Part shown: positions 52,277 through 60,596 of the stretch, piece by piece | Layout of the letters: every line of letters starts with the position of its first letter | Numbering within the stretch: the first letter of the stretch is position 1 | NCBI GenBank assembly: GCA_003150225.1 | Contig: QAND01000029.1 | Coordinates: 1-64,000, forward strand | DNA from: Bacillota bacterium | Lineage (GTDB): Bacteria; Bacillota; Clostridia; Christensenellales; QAND01 | Length of the DNA stretch: 64,000 nucleotides | Direction of reading: 5' to 3' | Program-made: the position numbers and the translations under genes | The notes under the pieces: model-generated | Seen by the model: the letters and a program-made list of their open reading frames with translations, nothing else | Database searches by the model: none | What the model was told of the DNA's origin: nothing

Positions 52277-54235
52277 TTGGAAGCAAACACACAGAACCAA
52301 CAAAACCAGAAAAAGCCTACCGGGCAGAACCGAAGGCGCCGACGTCCCGCTTCTCCCAAGGGAGAAGCGTCGGCCCAGCCGGCTGCAAAGGCGGTAAAGG
52401 CCCCCCAGGGGGAGCCGCGGAAGAAGCAGTCCCAGGGTGAAAGTAAAAAAGCCGCTCCCAAAAGAACTGCGGCAGCCAAGACACAGCAGCCAACAAAGGA
52501 GCAGAGCGGCACCAGCCGTACCCGTAGAACCCAGCGAAAGCCCAAAGGGCAGGGGGGCAAGAGCCAGACGCCCCTTCGCATCATTCCCCTTGGCGGTCTT
52601 TCGGAGATCGGGAAGAACGTCACCGCTTTTGAGTACGGGAACGATATCATCGTGGTGGACTGCGGCTTTGCTTTCCCCAGTGACAGCATGTTGGGCATCG
52701 ATTATGTGATCCCGGATTTTTCCTATCTTGTGAAGAACAAGGATAAGGTTCGAGGCATCCTAATCACCCATGGACACGAGGATCACATCGGCTCTTTGCC
52801 CTATCTGCTCAAGGAGGTAAAGGCTCCCATCTATGGAGGCGTGCTGACCCTTGGTTTGATCCAGTACAAGCTGGACGAGCACCGGATCCAGGGGGTGCAT
52901 TTGCAGCGGATCAAGGATGGGGAAAGGGTAAAGCTGGGCTGCTTTGAGATTCAGTTTATGGCGGTGAACCACAGCATTGCCGATGCCTATGGTCTGCGGA
53001 TCAAGACCCCGGTTGGAGATATCGTCCACACCGGTGATTTCAAAATCGACCACAGCCCCATCGATGGCAAAAAAATGAACCTCTCCGCCTTTGCGCGCGC
53101 AGGAGACGAGGGCGTTCTGCTGTTGATGAGCGATAGTACCAACGCCAACCGGCCAGGCTTTACGCCCAGCGAACAGCGGGTGGCGGAATCCCTGGATCGG
53201 TGCTTTGCCGACGCTACCGGCCGGGTTATCGTAGCCACCTTTAGCTCTAACGTAAGCCGGATACAGCAGGTCATCGACATCGCCGAAAAACGGGGAAGAA
53301 AAATCTATTTCGCGGGGCGCAGCATGTCTAAGATTGTGGAAATCGCCTCGGAGCTGGGATATATTCGATTGAAAAAAGGATCCCAGGTGGATGACCGGCG
53401 GCTGGACTATCTGGAGCCAGACCAGGTGGTGATCATCACCACCGGCAGCCAGGGGGAACCCATGAGCGGCCTGGTGCGGATGAGCCGGGACGAACACCGT
53501 TATGTGAGCCTTCGGGCCGGGGATATGGTGGTCATCTCCGCTTCCCCCATCCCAGGCAACGAGAAAGCGGTATCGGGAGTCATCGACCGCCTATACCGCA
53601 AAGGCGTTCATGTGGTGTATCATGACACCATGGAGGTGCACGTATCGGGCCATGCCCGACAGGAGGAGCAAAAGCTCATCATGGCCCTCACCAAGCCCAA
53701 GTTCTTTATGCCGGTCCATGGGGAATACCATCACCTGCTAAGCCACGCCCATACCGCTATGGCCTATGGCATTCCACAGGAGAATATTATGGTTGCCGAA
53801 AATGGCAACGTGTTGGAGCTGACCCAGGACTCCTTCCAGGTTGTCGGCGAGGTGCCGGCGGAGCCCATCCTGGTGGATGGCAGCGGAATCGGCGATGTAG
53901 GCAACGTGGTGCTGCGCGACCGGCAGGTACTAGCCTCTGAGGGGCTGTTCATCGTAGTGGCAGCGGTGGATAAAAACGGCAAGCTGGTGTCCGGTCCCGA
54001 CGTAATCTCCCGAGGATTTGTATATGTCAAGGAGAGCGAAGCGCTCATGGATAAGGCCAAGGAAGTGGCCAAAAAGGCCATCGACGCGGTTACGGCGGGA
54101 GAGGAGCATGTGGAATGGGGGGCGCTGAAATCCGCCATCCGCAGTGCGGTGAAAAACTATCTATACAACCAGACCAAACGGAATCCCGTGATCCTGCCCA
54201 TTATTGTTGAGGTTGATTCAGGAGGCAAAAAATGA
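52277..54235 (+). CDS. rnjA: Ribonuclease J
   Basis: Metallo-beta-lactamase exo- and endoribonuclease for mRNA decay and rRNA processing. 652 residues. The first 95 residues are a Lys-, Arg-, Gln- and Pro-rich disordered tail; the core starts near residue 97 (LRIIPLGGLSEIGKNV). The zinc motif HGHEDHIG lies near 164, SDSTNANRPGFTPSE near 286 and a C-terminal domain with RDRQVLASEGLFIVV follows. TTG 52277 is preceded by AGAGG. The core is canonical; the tail is lineage specific. It overlaps the next gene by 4 bases. Confidence 0.95.
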   Translation: MEANTQNQQNQKKPTGQNRRRRRPASPKGEASAQPAAKAVKAPQGEPRKKQSQGESKKAAPKRTAAAKTQQPTKEQSGTSRTRRTQRKPKGQGGKSQTPLRIIPLGGLSEIGKNVTAFEYGNDIIVVDCGFAFPSDSMLGIDYVIPDFSYLVKNKDKVRGILITHGHEDHIGSLPYLLKEVKAPIYGGVLTLGLIQYKLDEHRIQGVHLQRIKDGERVKLGCFEIQFMAVNHSIADAYGLRIKTPVGDIVHTGDFKIDHSPIDGKKMNLSAFARAGDEGVLLLMSDSTNANRPGFTPSEQRVAESLDRCFADATGRVIVATFSSNVSRIQQVIDIAEKRGRKIYFAGRSMSKIVEIASELGYIRLKKGSQVDDRRLDYLEPDQVVIITTGSQGEPMSGLVRMSRDEHRYVSLRAGDMVVISASPIPGNEKAVSGVIDRLYRKGVHVVYHDTMEVHVSGHARQEEQKLIMALTKPKFFMPVHGEYHHLLSHAHTAMAYGIPQENIMVAENGNVLELTQDSFQVVGEVPAEPILVDGSGIGDVGNVVLRDRQVLASEGLFIVVAAVDKNGKLVSGPDVISRGFVYVKESEALMDKAKEVAKKAIDAVTAGEEHVEWGALKSAIRSAVKNYLYNQTKRNPVILPIIVEVDSGGKK

Positions 54236-54579
54236 TAAGCTACGATAAAGCGTATGAACTCGCCCGGGAATTACAGTCCAGCGAGGAATACCAGACCTAT
54301 ATGGCGGCGAAGGAACAGGCCTTTGTCAATGAGATGAATAAGAACCTCTATAAAGAGATGAAGACCATCAGCTACGCCATGAACGCCGCCTACCTGGCGG
54401 GCCAGCAGCCCGATGCGGAGCTGACGGAAAAATACCAGAAGCTCATGGGAATTCTTAGCTTGAATCAGGAAGTTATGACCTTTATTCAGGCGGAGTACCG
54501 CATCAACCAGGTGATGGGGGATATTTTCAAAATCCTGTCCGAAGCGGTGGACATGCAGTTGGACTTCCTCTCGGAATAG
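54232..54579 (+). CDS. YlbF/YmcA family protein
   Basis: A 115-residue, all-helical Com_YlbF family protein. Landmarks are YELARELQSSEEYQTYMAAKEQ at the start and a LSEAVDMQLDFLS end. In Bacillus, YlbF and YmcA form the Ric complex with YaaT and stimulate RNase Y-dependent mRNA maturation, competence and sporulation. Here it overlaps rnjA by 4 bases, suggesting a link to RNA turnover; that link is inferred from position. Confidence 0.87.
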   Translation: MISYDKAYELARELQSSEEYQTYMAAKEQAFVNEMNKNLYKEMKTISYAMNAAYLAGQQPDAELTEKYQKLMGILSLNQEVMTFIQAEYRINQVMGDIFKILSEAVDMQLDFLSE

Positions 54580-54606
54580 GGATGCAGTTATAGGGGGCAA
54601 CGACAT

Positions 54607-55812
54607 ATGAGCGAACGCGGACACGGCGCCCGGGACCGTCGGGACCGGAACCGGACGGCAGCAAACAATAGGAAACGGATGAACAACCGGATCAGGAGCT
54701 TTAATCTGGACGCCATTTTTTCCAGAATCTCCCGTTCCACCAAGATTTTTATCATTAGCTTGGTGATCGTGCTGTTGCTGTTTGTTGGCGTCTGGAAGTT
54801 TGTGGACAACAAATATTTTGCGCCGGTGGACTCCCGGTCCAAGGAATCGGTTGTTGTGGTCATCAAGACCGGCTCCGGCCCCTCCACCATCGCCAATCTG
54901 TTGGAGGAAAACGGTTTGATCCGCAATGCCAGCATCTATAAGCTGTATTTGGATATCAACGATAAGGCCAGCAAGCTGAAAGCTGGCACCTACGAGTTAT
55001 CTCCATCTATGACCATGGCGGAGATTACTGAAAAACTGGTGATCGGCGGTTCAGCCAGTCAGGTGGTCAAACTGGTGCTGAAGGAAGGCCAGACGGTGGA
55101 GGATCTGGCGCAAACCCTTTTGGATATGGGGGTCATCCAGAGCAAAGAGGATTTCCTCAAGATTATGCAGACGGGAGAGGACTATAAAGGATATTCTTTC
55201 ATCGATGCGGCATCCGGGGAACCGGGCCTCAAATATGTTATGGAAGGTTACATGTTCCCGGATACCTATGAGATTTACATCGATTCCGATCCGGATGTGA
55301 TCATCAAGAAATTCTTGGATCGCTTTGAGAACATCTATTCTCCAGAATATGCCGCTCGGGCTGAGGAACTCAACATGACCACCCATGAGGTAATCACCAT
55401 GGCTTCGGTCATCGAAAAGGAGGCACGGTCCGGCGACTTTAAAAAGGTCTCCGCAGTGTTCCATAACCGGCTGAACCAGAATATGAAGCTACAGTCCTGT
55501 CCTACGGCGCAATATGTCCTGGGAATCAAAAAGCTGCGGCTTACCGCCGAGGATGTATCGGTGGATTCCCCCTATAACACCTATAAATACGCCGGGCTGC
55601 CGGCCGGCCCCATCTGCAGTCCAAGCAAGCTTGCCATTGAGGCCGCGCTTTGGCCGGATGAAGACTTTATGAACCAGGGCTATCTCTACTTCTGCAGCAA
55701 GGATCCCGCCAGTGGAGAGCTGGCTTTTGCCAAGACCCTGGAGGAACACAATGCCAACAGCGCAAAGTACCAGGATGTTTGGGCGGAGTGGGACCGCAAG
55801 AACGGATATTGA
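54607..55812 (+). CDS. mltG: Endolytic murein transglycosylase MltG
   Basis: Membrane-anchored enzyme that cleaves nascent glycan strands. 401 residues: a basic cytoplasmic tail, one membrane segment (FIISLVIVLLLFVGVW) near residue 50, a LysM-like region, and the YceG catalytic domain with MASVIEKEARSGDFKKVSAVFHNRL (catalytic Glu) near residue 265, LQSCPTAQYVLG and YNTYKYAGLPAGPICSPS. Terminator follows. Typical length for Clostridia. Confidence 0.94.
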   Translation: MSERGHGARDRRDRNRTAANNRKRMNNRIRSFNLDAIFSRISRSTKIFIISLVIVLLLFVGVWKFVDNKYFAPVDSRSKESVVVVIKTGSGPSTIANLLEENGLIRNASIYKLYLDINDKASKLKAGTYELSPSMTMAEITEKLVIGGSASQVVKLVLKEGQTVEDLAQTLLDMGVIQSKEDFLKIMQTGEDYKGYSFIDAASGEPGLKYVMEGYMFPDTYEIYIDSDPDVIIKKFLDRFENIYSPEYAARAEELNMTTHEVITMASVIEKEARSGDFKKVSAVFHNRLNQNMKLQSCPTAQYVLGIKKLRLTAEDVSVDSPYNTYKYAGLPAGPICSPSKLAIEAALWPDEDFMNQGYLYFCSKDPASGELAFAKTLEEHNANSAKYQDVWAEWDRKNGY

Positions 55813-55814
55813 TT

Positions 55815-55847
55815 AAAAAAGGCCTCAATCGAGGCCTTTTCTTTTCC
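55815..55847 (+). terminator. Terminator after mltG
   Basis: Stem AAAAGGCCTC / GAGGCCTTTT with a 4-base loop and a TTTTCTTTT tail. Confidence 0.88.
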
Positions 55848-55889
55848 CTCGGAAATTCAACATTCCATCTCCTTCTGACGCATAAGGTA

Positions 55890-55920
55890 AAGGGAGCCCA
55901 GTCGTTGACTAGGCTCCCTT
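55890..55920. other. Second hairpin between mltG terminator and sigK
   Basis: Stem AAGGGAGCC / GGCTCCCTT continued after one C-A mismatch by AGTC / GACT around a 3-base loop. No T run follows, so it may be a backup terminator or part of the sigK leader. Confidence 0.5.
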
Positions 55921-55944
55921 ATTTGCATTGGGAGGTATAAAACC

Positions 55945-56628
55945 ATGATTATGGAATGCCTGCATCTGCTGCTGGAATTGCTGCCTTTTGTGTCCTATAT
56001 CTCGGGCGGGACGGCTTTCAAGAAGCCTCTTTCACCGGAGGAGGAGCGCGCATGCATCCAGCGCTATATGGAGGGAGATCAGGAGGCAAAAAATCAGCTC
56101 ATCGAACACAATATGCGCTTGATTGCCCACATCGCGAAGAAATACATGGGCAATGGCCGGGATATGGATGATGTGATTTCCATCGGAACCATCGGGCTTA
56201 TCAAGGCGGTAAACACCTATAATCCCGAGAGCGGAAAGTCCCTTGGAACCTATGCCGCCCGCTGTATTGAAAACGAGATTCTCATGTCGGTGCGAATGGA
56301 GCGGAAGACCCGGGGAGAAACGCCCATGGAGGAGGCCATTGGCGCTGATAAGCACGGGAATCAAGTGTTGTTAAGCGAGATTCTGGGAACGCCCCGGGAC
56401 GATGTGGAAAAACGGGCGGAGCTGAGCCTTGAAGTGGAGCGGCTATACCAGGCGATTGAGACCAGCCTGACAAAGAGAGAGCGAACCATAGTCCAGCTTC
56501 GATATGGTCTTTATAACGGCCAGTGTATGACCCAGAGGGAGATCGCAACCAGGTTGGGGATCTCTCGTTCCTACGTGAGCCGCATTGAAAAAAAGGCTTT
56601 GGCTAAACTTTTAGAAGCCATCCAATAG
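55945..56628 (+). CDS. sigK: RNA polymerase sporulation sigma factor SigK
   Basis: Late mother-cell sigma factor. 227 residues with a hydrophobic pro-sequence (CLHLLLELLPFVSYISGG) at the N-terminus, region 2 (NMRLIAHIAKKYMGNGRDMDDVISIGTIGLIKAVNTY), EILMSVRMERK, and region 4 with REIATRLGISRSYVSRIEKKAL. The reading frame is intact, with no skin-type element splitting it. Pro-sequence removal by SpoIVFB is expected from the family. GGGAGG precedes the ATG. Confidence 0.95.
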   Translation: MIMECLHLLLELLPFVSYISGGTAFKKPLSPEEERACIQRYMEGDQEAKNQLIEHNMRLIAHIAKKYMGNGRDMDDVISIGTIGLIKAVNTYNPESGKSLGTYAARCIENEILMSVRMERKTRGETPMEEAIGADKHGNQVLLSEILGTPRDDVEKRAELSLEVERLYQAIETSLTKRERTIVQLRYGLYNGQCMTQREIATRLGISRSYVSRIEKKALAKLLEAIQ

Positions 56629-56637
56629 CTGGAATAC

Positions 56638-56666
56638 TTGTGAAAATTCGGGATACCCGATATACT
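56638..56666 (+). promoter_or_regulatory. Promoter of the TIM-barrel nuclease-like gene and pepP
   Basis: TTGTGA at 56638-56643, 17-base spacer, TATACT at 56661-56666. Confidence 0.55.
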
Positions 56667-56689
56667 GGGATGGTCAAGGATGTGATGAG

Positions 56690-57547
56690 TTGATACGTTT
56701 TGGCCCAGCGGGTAATTCCCAGAGCTTTTATGACGCGGGGCATAAATCCACCCTAGAACAGCCGGCATGGCTTTCTGAAATGGGATTGACCGCTTATGAA
56801 TACAGTTTTGGGCACGGAGTGCGGCTTCGGGAGGACACCGCCCGAAAGCTAGGGGAGGAGTTTCGGAAATATGGAATTCTGCCCAGTTGTCATGCGCCCT
56901 ACTATATTAATTTTGGCGCGCCCGAACCGGAAAAACAGGAGAACAGTTTGCGGCATTTGCGGGAAACGGCTATCCGGTGTGATTATATGGACGGCCGGAG
57001 AGTGGTGTTTCACCCAGGAGTAGCGGGAAAGGACCGCGCTGCTGCGGTGGAGCGAATCAAATTGGGCATAAAAGCGGCCCTTTCGGAGCTGGATCAGCTG
57101 GGCCTGGGGCATATTATCCTCTGTCCCGAGACCATGGGGAAGCTATCTCAGATCGGCGATCTTGATGAAACCCTATCATTCTGCCGCTTGGATGAGCGCC
57201 TGATCCCCTGTGTGGATTTCGGTCATCTGTACGCCCGCTCCCTGGGAACCGACCAGGGCGATGAAGCTACCGCCAGGATCATCCAGGAGATGATCGATGC
57301 AATCGGCCTGGAGCGCACCCGGATTATGCACGTTCATTTTTCCAATATCGAGTACACAAAGGCCGGGGAAAAGCGGCATCATAATTATGGAGTCACGGAA
57401 TACGGGCCCGATTTTGGTCCCTTAGCCCGTCAGATTGTCAAATGGAATTTAACGCCCACCATCATCTGCGAATCGGCAGGCAGAATGGCGGAAGATGCCG
57501 CGCTATTTCAAGAAATCTATCGGAGAACAAAGGAGGAGTCCCTATGA
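56690..57547 (+). CDS. Endonuclease IV-like TIM-barrel protein
   Basis: A 285-residue AP-endonuclease family 2 fold. It starts RFGPAGNSQSF and contains SCHAPYYINFGAP near residue 66, RVVFHPGVAGKDRAAAVERI near 101, CPETMGKLSQIGDLDE near 145, CVDFGHLYARS near 175 and HVHFSNIEY near 206, which place the usual metal ligands (His, Glu, Asp, His) of Nfo-like proteins. Length and motifs match clostridial genes labelled deoxyribonuclease IV; repair activity is not certain. TTG 56690 is the start, AAGGA upstream. It overlaps pepP by 4 bases. Confidence 0.82.
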   Translation: MIRFGPAGNSQSFYDAGHKSTLEQPAWLSEMGLTAYEYSFGHGVRLREDTARKLGEEFRKYGILPSCHAPYYINFGAPEPEKQENSLRHLRETAIRCDYMDGRRVVFHPGVAGKDRAAAVERIKLGIKAALSELDQLGLGHIILCPETMGKLSQIGDLDETLSFCRLDERLIPCVDFGHLYARSLGTDQGDEATARIIQEMIDAIGLERTRIMHVHFSNIEYTKAGEKRHHNYGVTEYGPDFGPLARQIVKWNLTPTIICESAGRMAEDAALFQEIYRRTKEESL

Positions 57548-58614
57548 ATTCAAGAGTCAATCAGCTGTTGACCGCGCTAAGCGACCAGGGCGTGGACGCC
57601 ATGCTCATCGCCAGCTCCCAAAACCGCCGGTACTTGAGCGGGTTTTCCGGCAGCAACGGAATTCTTTTCATTCACCCGGAAAAGCGGCTTCTGGTAACGG
57701 ATTTCCGCTATAAGGAACAAGCAGGCCGCCAAGCTCCCGATTACGAAGTCGTTATGACCTCCCAGTTTTTAAGCATGTTTGGCAGCATACGGGAGGCGGC
57801 GGAGGCTCTTGGGGTGAAACGAATCGGTTTCGAGTCCGACCGGATGACGGTGGACTGGGCGGCAGGTGCCAAACGGGATCTTCCCGGTATAGAGCTAATA
57901 CCTTGCGGTGGATTGGTGGAGCGGATTCGTGCTAGTAAGGACGAGTATGAGATAAGCTGTATCGCTACGGCTCAGCGGACGGCGGAGTTGGCCTTCCAGG
58001 AGGTATTGGGCATCATTCGTCCTGGCATCTGTGAATATGATATCGCCGCGGAGATTGGATACCGCATGGCCAAGAGCGGCTGTATCACCTCCTTTAATAC
58101 CATCGCAGCCAGCGGAGAAAACGGTAGCATGCCCCATGCGGTACTCAGCAACCGGGTTATCCAGCGGGGAGACTTTATCACCATGGATTTCGGATGCGTA
58201 TACAACGGCTATTGCTCCGATATGACCCGCACCGTGGCGGTAGGACAGCCCAGCGAGGAGATGGCCGAGGTGTATCGCATCGTTTTGGAAGCCCAGCGCC
58301 GTGCCCTGGATCTGATCGCGCCCGGGGTAAATTGCTTTGATGTGGATACTGCCGCTCGGGGCTATATCAGCGATATGGGCTATGGAGAATACTTTGGCCA
58401 TGGGCTGGGCCATAGCTTTGGCCTGGAGGTGCATGAGGAGCCTCGGTTTAGTCCCCAATGCCACGAAAACCTTGTGCCCGGCATTTGTATCAGCGTGGAG
58501 CCAGGCATCTATTTGCCCGGAAAATTCGGCGTGCGCATCGAGGATACCGTCTGTATAACGGAAGATGGATATCGGAACTTTACGAGTACGCCAAAAGAGC
58601 TTATAATACTGTGA
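57544..58614 (+). CDS. pepP: Xaa-Pro aminopeptidase (M24 family)
   Basis: Metallopeptidase that removes N-terminal residues before proline. 356 residues: creatinase-like N-terminal domain (NRRYLSGFSGSNGILF), then the pita-bread fold with metal ligands in DFGCVYNGYCSDMTRT near residue 216, GHGLGHSFGLEVHEEP near 283 and SVEPGIYLPGKFGVRIEDT near 317. ATG 57544 has AGGAGG upstream. It precedes efp as in Bacillus (yqhT-efp), which fits a role with proline-rich proteins. Confidence 0.94.
   Translation: MNSRVNQLLTALSDQGVDAMLIASSQNRRYLSGFSGSNGILFIHPEKRLLVTDFRYKEQAGRQAPDYEVVMTSQFLSMFGSIREAAEALGVKRIGFESDRMTVDWAAGAKRDLPGIELIPCGGLVERIRASKDEYEISCIATAQRTAELAFQEVLGIIRPGICEYDIAAEIGYRMAKSGCITSFNTIAASGENGSMPHAVLSNRVIQRGDFITMDFGCVYNGYCSDMTRTVAVGQPSEEMAEVYRIVLEAQRRALDLIAPGVNCFDVDTAARGYISDMGYGEYFGHGLGHSFGLEVHEEPRFSPQCHENLVPGICISVEPGIYLPGKFGVRIEDTVCITEDGYRNFTSTPKELIIL
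58579..58607 (+). promoter_or_regulatory. Promoter of efp within the end of pepP
   Basis: TTTACG at 58579-58584, 17-base spacer, TATAAT at 58602-58607. Confidence 0.5.
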
Positions 58615-58656
58615 TAGAGTTACAACCAGTTTCAAAACCCAAGTTGGAGGTAAACA

Positions 58657-59214
58657 ATGATATCAGCAGGCGAGTTTCGTAAAGGCATCACCGTGGAAAT
58701 CGATGACGGCGTATGGGTGATCGTGGATTTCCAGCATGTGAAGCCTGGCAAAGGGGCGGCTTTCGTACGCACCAAGATCAAAAACGTGGTTACCGGCAAC
58801 GTGCTCGAGCGCACCTTTAACCCCACCGAGCGGATGCCCCGCGCCCATGTGGAAAGCAAGGACATGCAGTATCTATATGCCGATGGGGATCTTTACTACT
58901 TCATGGACAACGAAACCTATGAGCAGCTGCCCCTGTCCAAGGATTTGGTGGAGGACGCGTTGAAGTTCATCAAGGAGAACATGGACGTTCAGGTGAAGTT
59001 CTTTAAAGGTAGTGCTTTTTCGGTGGAACCCCCGAACTTCGTGGAGCTGGAGGTCACCCAGACCGATCCCGGCTTCAAGGGTGATACCGCTACCGCCGGC
59101 ACCAAGCCCGCTACCCTGGAAACCGGAGCTGTGGTACAGGTGCCCATGTTTATCGACCAGGGCGAGATCATCCGGGTGGATACCCGCACCGGGGAGTACA
59201 TGAGCCGGGCGTAA
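58657..59214 (+). CDS. efp: Elongation factor P
   Basis: Relieves ribosome stalling at polyproline. 185 residues in three beta barrels: [43 protein letters not shown] at the N-terminus with the modifiable Lys loop (PGKGAA) near residue 31, then a middle domain and the C-terminal [25 protein letters not shown]. The Bacillus-type loop suggests 5-aminopentanol or no modification rather than rhamnose; the modifying enzyme is not in view. Confidence 0.97.
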   Translation: MISAGEFRKGITVEIDDGVWVIVDFQHVKPGKGAAFVRTKIKNVVTGNVLERTFNPTERMPRAHVESKDMQYLYADGDLYYFMDNETYEQLPLSKDLVEDALKFIKENMDVQVKFFKGSAFSVEPPNFVELEVTQTDPGFKGDTATAGTKPATLETGAVVQVPMFIDQGEIIRVDTRTGEYMSRA

Positions 59215-59253
59215 CGCCTAGCGCCATGGATCCCACCAAAGGAGGATACGAAA

Positions 59254-59640
59254 ATGAGCTATGTATCGGAAAAGGTTGCCTATCTGAATGGTTTGATGGA
59301 GGGCCTGGGCATCGGCGATGCCACCCCCGAGGGCAAGATGATCGGCAAGATCGTGGAGGTTTTAGAGGACATGGCCCAGGCCATGGACGAAATGGATGAA
59401 ATGGTCGCTGAGCTGGACGAGCGTGTGGATGAGCTCGACATCGATCTAAGCGAGGTAGAGGACGAGCTCTACGGCGAGGACGAGTGCGATTGCGGCTGTG
59501 AGGATGAGGATTTCCTGGAAATCGTCTGTCCCCATTGCAATGAGACCATCTATTTTGATCAGGACGCCATCATCGATGGGGAACTGGTCTGTCCCGTCTG
59601 CAATCAGGAAATCTTCCCTGATACCGAGGAAGAGGAATAA
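59254..59640 (+). CDS. CD1247-type acidic zinc-ribbon protein
   Basis: A 128-residue acidic protein. The N-terminus SEKVAYLNGLMEGLGI is the CD1247 N-terminal domain found in many Clostridia, followed by a very acidic helical segment, a CDCGC patch and a zinc ribbon with CPHC and CPVC pairs. Function is unknown; some databases mislabel it as a transcription regulator. It stands alone between efp and merR with its own terminator. Confidence 0.8.
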   Translation: MSYVSEKVAYLNGLMEGLGIGDATPEGKMIGKIVEVLEDMAQAMDEMDEMVAELDERVDELDIDLSEVEDELYGEDECDCGCEDEDFLEIVCPHCNETIYFDQDAIIDGELVCPVCNQEIFPDTEEEE

Positions 59641-59652
59641 AACAAATCGTAC

Positions 59653-59686
59653 AAGGCCCCAGCAAAAGCTGGGGCCTTTTTGTTTT
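59653..59686 (+). terminator. Terminator after the CD1247-type gene
   Basis: Stem AAGGCCCCAGC / GCTGGGGCCTT with an AAAA loop, then TTTTGTTTT. Overlaps the merR stop on the other strand. Confidence 0.9.
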
Positions 59687-60449
59687 AGATCACCTGGATG
59701 TGAAAACGGATGGCATCCCGCAGAAACACAGCGCACCCCGGCTGATCTTCGTCGTAGTATGCGGTAAACCGCGGATCGCACACATACCCCTCCGCCAAAG
59801 CTACGTGTGCTTCCCGCTCGTAACGGGGCCACATGGCTCCCAACCACTGCTTGTGAAGCGCGGCAATCTCCATGCCTTCCTGGCCGTCCGGGGAAAGGCC
59901 CTGCCGAACAGCTGCCGTAAGACGGCGATTGATCTCTTTGCCAAGATCCTGTAGGCGCGCGTATTCCTCCAAGGTTAGATTCATCATCTTGGCGTTGCTC
60001 TCTTCCATCGCATGGCTCCCATATCGTTCTCGAACCTCCGCCCCGTAGGCCTTCTCATTCTCCTGTATCATCTTTTTCTTAAACCCTTCAAACTTTTCAA
60101 TGTCGCTCATTGTGCTTTCTCCCTTCTCCTTTGAAATGGTCCGTTCCACCGTAGCGATCATTCGGTCAAGAGCGTCCCGCTTTTCTTTGAGCCCAGCCAA
60201 ATGCCCCTGAAGCGCCCGCAAGCGGCAGTACTGCGGGTCATCCAGGGCCGCCTTGATCTCCTTTAGCTCCAGCCCCAAAGCTCGGTAAAACAGAATCTGC
60301 TGCAGCCGGTCCACCTGACTTTCGCCATAGAGGCGGTATCCCGCTTCCGTGGTTTTCTGGGGCGGCAGCAAACCGATGCCGTCGTAATAGCGCAGGGTTC
60401 GAGTACTGATCCCCGCCAACTCTGCCAACTCCTTTACGGTATATGCCAT
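59685..60449 (-). CDS. TipA-type MerR family transcriptional regulator
   Basis: A 254-residue regulator. Residues 1-70 form the MerR helix-turn-helix (YTVKELAELAGISTRTLRYYDGIGLLPP...GYRLYGE), a long dimerising coiled coil follows, and residues about 120-250 form a TipAS-type ligand-binding domain (EVRERYGSHAMEESNAKM, a globin-like drug-binding fold). TipA-like regulators sense peptide antibiotics or other drugs and activate their targets. No transporter is beside it, so the visible target is its own promoter. Length and domain order match Mta and TipAL without fusion. Confidence 0.92.
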   Translation of the reverse strand: MAYTVKELAELAGISTRTLRYYDGIGLLPPQKTTEAGYRLYGESQVDRLQQILFYRALGLELKEIKAALDDPQYCRLRALQGHLAGLKEKRDALDRMIATVERTISKEKGESTMSDIEKFEGFKKKMIQENEKAYGAEVRERYGSHAMEESNAKMMNLTLEEYARLQDLGKEINRRLTAAVRQGLSPDGQEGMEIAALHKQWLGAMWPRYEREAHVALAEGYVCDPRFTAYYDEDQPGCAVFLRDAIRFHIQVI

Positions 60450-60473
60450 GCTGCTTTCCCTCCCATCGGTTGC

Positions 60474-60504
60474 ATTGTAAACCTTTCCGTAACGTTCAAG
60501 TCAA
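60474..60504 (-). promoter_or_regulatory. Self-regulated MerR-type promoter and operator
   Basis: On the minus strand TTGACT and TACAAT are separated by 19 bases, the stretched spacer that MerR proteins need. A 21-base imperfect dyad at 60481-60501 (left half ACCTTTCCGT, right half ACGTTCAAGT) lies across the spacer. Both features fit an autoregulated MerR gene. Confidence 0.65.
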
Positions 60505-60541
60505 GGAAAACTTACTTGTCCCATTTTTTTCTTCTTCCTGT

Positions 60542-60570
60542 GATAATTCACATTTGCCCTTCATATACAT
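60542..60570 (+). promoter_or_regulatory. Possible sigma-E type promoter of spoIIIA operon
   Basis: GATAATT at 60542-60548 and CATATACAT at 60562-60570, 13 bases apart, resemble the sigma-E elements ATATT and CATACANT. The match is partial, but the position fits the known sigma-E control of spoIIIA in Bacillus. Confidence 0.35.
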
Positions 60571-60596
60571 GGAACAAACAAAGGAGGGACAAGGGG

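Noticed and set aside
55945-56628. sigK interrupted by a skin-like element
   Set aside because: The frame is continuous from the pro-sequence through region 4.
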